This document shows, piece by piece, positions 32,130 through 35,362 of a stretch of DNA of 35,362 nucleotides. This stretch comes from Flavobacteriaceae bacterium (GTDB lineage Bacteria; Bacteroidota; Bacteroidia; Flavobacteriales; Flavobacteriaceae), in the NCBI GenBank assembly GCA_016764435.1, contig JAESRX010000092.1, positions 3,539 through 38,900 of the forward strand. The letters run 5' to 3'. Each line of letters begins with the position of its first letter. Position 1 is the stretch's first letter. The notes beneath the pieces are model-generated. The model was given only the letters and a program-made list of their open reading frames with translations. It did not search any database and was not told the DNA's origin. Both the position numbers and the translations under genes were made by a program.

Positions 32130-35100
32130 TTACTTAAAAGTATATCTTAAACCAACTTGCATTTGCCATCTTGAACTTTGAATCCCTGAGTCATCAATGT
32201 CAAATCTGTTTTCAGCTACAGAAGGATCAAAAGTAAATTCAGGATTTTCACCTGCTTTTACTGTTTTCAATAATCCAACTTTCCCATAGTTTCCAACATA
32301 TTTTCTTACTCCCCAATCTTTATTTAATAAATTAGTGAAGTTAAAAATATCGAAAGAAGCTTCAAAAATGTGTTTTTTCCCTTTAATATTTATAGAGAAA
32401 TCTTGAATTACTTTTAAATCAACAATATGATTCCATGGAGCTCTATCCGCATTTATTTCTGCATATTCCCCTCTTCTAGAACTTAAATAATCATCCCCAC
32501 TAATAAAAGCATCTAATGCTGTCCATTGTTCAGCTGCAGTTAAGTCATCTGAATCAACTAAATTAATATCAGCCGCTGTTTTAGGAACAAAGATTAAAGC
32601 ATTATCTCTTGAATCATCATTTAACAAGTCTCTACCTTCTTTATAAACATAAGAGAATGAACTTCCATTAACACCTTGATAGAACAATCCAAAAGTAGTT
32701 TTAATATTTTCAGTCCATTTTAACTCATAAGAACCACTTGCCATAAGTCTATGACCTTGTGCAAACATAGATCTAGAAGCAGGCATCACAGAATTTTTCC
32801 CATTTACAGAAATCTGGTTTCTCCATTGAGAACTATTTTGAGAACTTGTCCCTTCAAATACTGTATAAGAATCTCCATAAGAATAAGTTAAACTCCCTCC
32901 AAAACCATTCGTCATCGGCTTAGTTAAAGTAAAAGACCCATTCCAAGAATACCCTTTACTTGTATTAGACGCTAAGTAAATACCGCTGTAAGTATCATCT
33001 ATCTCATCTTTTCTATTATAAAAAGGCCTGTTATCTGCTCCTTGTAAAAATCCAGAAGGATCTTTCAAGTTAAGGTTCTCGTATGTAATAGCGTATATAT
33101 TTTTATTGTACAACAACTCTCCAGAACCTATTAATCCCCAGAAGTTCAATTTTTGATCAACCGCTAAATTCACTTTAAACACTTGTGGTAATTTAAAATC
33201 ACTAGCAAATAAATCAATTTGTCCACCTACTGCACCAGAATTAACGGCTACAGGTGTAGGTTGTCCATCAAACTCAGGAATAAAATCACCTCCATTTGGT
33301 AAATCACTAGTTCTAGCACCTCCAGCAACTAATCCATTATTTGAATAAGTTCCTCCAGGCCAAACTAAAGGCATTCTCGATGTAAATATACCAAACCCAC
33401 CACGTACTTGAGTTTTATATTCACCTTTCACATTCCAGTTAAATCCTACTCTAGGAGAAAGATGAATAGAGGTAGAAACACCCTTTCCAACTTTAGCACC
33501 TTGTAAGTCTTTTCCTGCTGCTTCTAATAGAGCAACTGTTCTCGTGTTAAAATCTTTATTTACAAGACCATCTTCCCAGAAAGGAGCATCAATACGTAAA
33601 CCTACACTCACTTTAAAGTTGTCAGAAACCTGAACATCATCTTGAGCATATAATCCTGCTTGGAAAACAGAAAAATCAGAAGCTCCTGCAGAATTATCTC
33701 CAATACCACCTAATAAAGAGTAACTACTTGTATAGTAATCAGGAGTCGCTCCATCATAGAAATCATTTAATGAATCATAGGTATAATCTCCAAAATTCTG
33801 TCTAATAAATAAGTTATCTGCTTTTGAATATTCAAAATTTACCCCAAGGGTAATTGTATGAGCTCCTTGGTAAATCTCAACGTTATCAGTAATCGTTAAA
33901 GTACTTTGCTTAAGGTAATTCCCCGTAGAGTATGGTTCCGAACCAAACTTAATACTTCCCGATCCATCTTTAATCTTTACAGAAGGAAATGGACTTCCAA
34001 CAAAATCTCTATTATCATCTACTGTTGTGTATCCGATGATTAAGTTATTCGACACTTTATTACTCAAAGATGAGTTTAATTCAAGGGCCGTAGAGTTTGT
34101 AGTTGAAGGAAAAGATATCGATCTATTACTAAAATTAATACCTCTAAAATAAGAACTTGCACCACTGAATTGTTCAGCACTTACGTAACTGTGTTTTAAA
34201 GATAATTTATGTTTTTCGTTGATATTCCAATCTAATTTGATATTGAATTTATCACTTTCTAAAGAACTGATAGCATTTCCAAATTGACCGGCATCATAAC
34301 CATAGCTTGTCTGAAGGTAATCCTTTAATCCTTGTACATCCGACAATGTTGAATTACCGATATAGTTGTCAAAATTAAAAGGTGAAGGAGTTTCGTTTTC
34401 CTGTCTTTCATAATTAATAAAAAAGAATAATTTATCTTCAATAATAGGACCTCCTACTCTTACACCGTAAGTCTTTGAAGTAAATTCATCTAATTTTTCT
34501 CTTTTTTTATCACCTGCTAAACCTACAGGTGTTTTCCCTGAAAGATTTTGGTTTCTATAAAACCCATAAATAGATCCCTCTATATTATTGGTTCCTGATC
34601 TAGTAACAGCATTAATAGACCCTCCAGAAAACCCAGATTGACGCACATCAAAAGGCGCTACAGATATCTGAAAAGACTCAATAGCATCAACAGATATAGG
34701 ACTCACACCTGTTTGCCCACCATTTGTTCCAGACGAAGCCAATCCAAAAACATCATTATTTATAGCACCATCTATATATATAGCATTGTACCTATTATTT
34801 TGACCTCCAATTGAAATAGTACTTCCATTTACTTGTGCTTGAGGTGTAGATCTTACAAAATCACCAATCCCACGAGACACAGAAGGAATCGTTTTAACCA
34901 TAGCACTTGTAATTGTGGTACTCGCACCACTCTTATTTCCATCAAACAAACTATTGCTAGTTCCTCTAACTACAACTTCTTCAAGAGCATTTGCCGATTC
35001 AACCATCTTATGGTTAACGGAAAATTTCTGACCCAGTTGTAAAAACACATTTTTTAATTTATAATCATTAAATCCAACATAGGAAATACTAATTGAATAA

Positions 35101-35330
35101 GGTCCTCCAGAGCGCATATTTGCTATTCTAAAGTAACCATCAAAGTCTGTAGAGGCTCCATAAGTAGAACCCGTAGCAGTGTGTACAGCAACAATGTTTG
35201 CTCCAGGTAAGGCATCTCCATTATTATCGGTAATTTTACCATTAATAGCGGAAGTGGTTACCCCTTGACCAAACATAGCTGTTGAACTGATAAGTACCAA
35301 TGCAACAAGCCAATTTTTAAAATTTTTCAT
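32130..35330 (-). CDS. TonB-dependent receptor with carboxypeptidase-regulatory domain (Oar-like)
   Basis: This is a 1066-residue outer-membrane receptor. The signal peptide is about residues 1-21 (ending STAMFG). A CarboxypepD_reg-like domain covers about 28-110 (INGKITDNNGDALPGANIV, DFDGYFRIANM, ISYVGF). A TonB-box-like EEVVVRG is at about 117-123. The plug follows (VPSVSRG-like SVSRGIGDFVR, IYIDGAINNDVFG), then a large barrel ending in MQVGLRYTFK. The internal GSIYGFYRNQNLSGK and VGGPIIEDKLFFFINYE blocks are typical of the Oar-like group rather than of SusC. No SusD-type lipoprotein is present in the window, which supports that. The substrate is not predictable; proteins or peptides are common for Oar-like receptors. 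Start is ATG at 35330. Confidence 0.92.
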   Translation of the reverse strand: MKNFKNWLVALVLISSTAMFGQGVTTSAINGKITDNNGDALPGANIVAVHTATGSTYGASTDFDGYFRIANMRSGGPYSISISYVGFNDYKLKNVFLQLGQKFSVNHKMVESANALEEVVVRGTSNSLFDGNKSGASTTITSAMVKTIPSVSRGIGDFVRSTPQAQVNGSTISIGGQNNRYNAIYIDGAINNDVFGLASSGTNGGQTGVSPISVDAIESFQISVAPFDVRQSGFSGGSINAVTRSGTNNIEGSIYGFYRNQNLSGKTPVGLAGDKKREKLDEFTSKTYGVRVGGPIIEDKLFFFINYERQENETPSPFNFDNYIGNSTLSDVQGLKDYLQTSYGYDAGQFGNAISSLESDKFNIKLDWNINEKHKLSLKHSYVSAEQFSGASSYFRGINFSNRSISFPSTTNSTALELNSSLSNKVSNNLIIGYTTVDDNRDFVGSPFPSVKIKDGSGSIKFGSEPYSTGNYLKQSTLTITDNVEIYQGAHTITLGVNFEYSKADNLFIRQNFGDYTYDSLNDFYDGATPDYYTSSYSLLGGIGDNSAGASDFSVFQAGLYAQDDVQVSDNFKVSVGLRIDAPFWEDGLVNKDFNTRTVALLEAAGKDLQGAKVGKGVSTSIHLSPRVGFNWNVKGEYKTQVRGGFGIFTSRMPLVWPGGTYSNNGLVAGGARTSDLPNGGDFIPEFDGQPTPVAVNSGAVGGQIDLFASDFKLPQVFKVNLAVDQKLNFWGLIGSGELLYNKNIYAITYENLNLKDPSGFLQGADNRPFYNRKDEIDDTYSGIYLASNTSKGYSWNGSFTLTKPMTNGFGGSLTYSYGDSYTVFEGTSSQNSSQWRNQISVNGKNSVMPASRSMFAQGHRLMASGSYELKWTENIKTTFGLFYQGVNGSSFSYVYKEGRDLLNDDSRDNALIFVPKTAADINLVDSDDLTAAEQWTALDAFISGDDYLSSRRGEYAEINADRAPWNHIVDLKVIQDFSINIKGKKHIFEASFDIFNFTNLLNKDWGVRKYVGNYGKVGLLKTVKAGENPEFTFDPSVAENRFDIDDSGIQSSRWQMQVGLRYTFK

Positions 35331-35362
35331 TTTTTAAGATTTGATTTTTGTTTGAATTAATT

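Noticed and set aside
32130-35330. TonB-dependent receptor as a SusC of a polysaccharide utilisation locus
   Set aside because: The barrel motifs fit the Oar-like group, and no SusD-like lipoprotein or glycoside hydrolase is present in the window.

Overview
The window is AT-rich chromosomal DNA from a member of the Bacteroidetes, most likely a marine-type Flavobacteriaceae. The signs are the Oar-like TonB-dependent receptor with a carboxypeptidase-regulatory N-terminal domain, short Bacteroidetes-style lipoprotein signals, several -7 boxes of the form TAnnTTTG (the Bacteroidetes housekeeping sigma consensus), GTG/TTG starts with weak Shine-Dalgarno signals, and the gene families present. I cannot name the genus.

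Layout. (1) 9-10164, plus strand: a tightly packed respiratory complex I operon, nuoA-B-C-D-H-I-J-K-L-M-N, followed 4 bp later by a small unrecognised gene and a strong terminator. The NADH-input module (nuoE, nuoF, nuoG) is absent: nuoD is followed by 58 bp and then nuoH. The encoded enzyme is therefore an 11-subunit complex whose electron donor is not set by this locus. (2) 10268-11671: a degenerate stretch with small minus-strand ORFs, a truncated SRPBCC-like gene, hairpin-bearing repeats after two of the ORFs, and one copy of a longer dispersed repeat. (3) 11672-12883, minus: an M24 metallopeptidase. (4) 13148-14624, plus: a tandem pair of exported paralogues (NrfJ-like N-terminal region plus OB-fold), then 880 bp of non-coding DNA with the second, inverted copy of the dispersed repeat. 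(5) 15505-18194, minus: a two-gene unit of an NHL beta-propeller protein and a 12-motif multihaem cytochrome c. (6) 18363-19973, plus: a promoter-to-terminator segment that may be a small RNA or attenuator, a secreted protein, and a LacX/YeaD-type aldose 1-epimerase. (7) 20052-25318, minus: a DUF4377+META lipoprotein, a beta-carbonic anhydrase, a CPA1 antiporter with an RCK-like C-terminus, and a hybrid histidine kinase. (8) 25491-27529, minus: a CAP-domain lipoprotein, an outer-membrane beta-barrel protein and an ArsC/Spx-like protein. (9) 27735-30604, plus: DinB-like protein, a second CPA1 antiporter and a Cys/Met-metabolism PLP enzyme. (10) 30773-35330, minus: PlsC-type acyltransferase, a four-helix membrane protein with conserved-looking histidines, and a large TonB-dependent receptor.

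Functionally, most of the window is energy conservation and envelope biology: quinone reduction and proton pumping (complex I), haem-based extracytoplasmic electron transfer (multihaem cytochrome, NHL protein and possibly the NrfJ-like pair), and pH/bicarbonate handling (two antiporters and carbonic anhydrase). No tRNA, rRNA, CRISPR array, transposase or integrase was seen. The most interesting points are the EFG-less complex I with its small extra operon member, the repeat-flanked small ORFs at 10.4-11.4 kb, the inverted dispersed-repeat pair, the CX3CH haem motif, and the possible short RNA at 18.4 kb.
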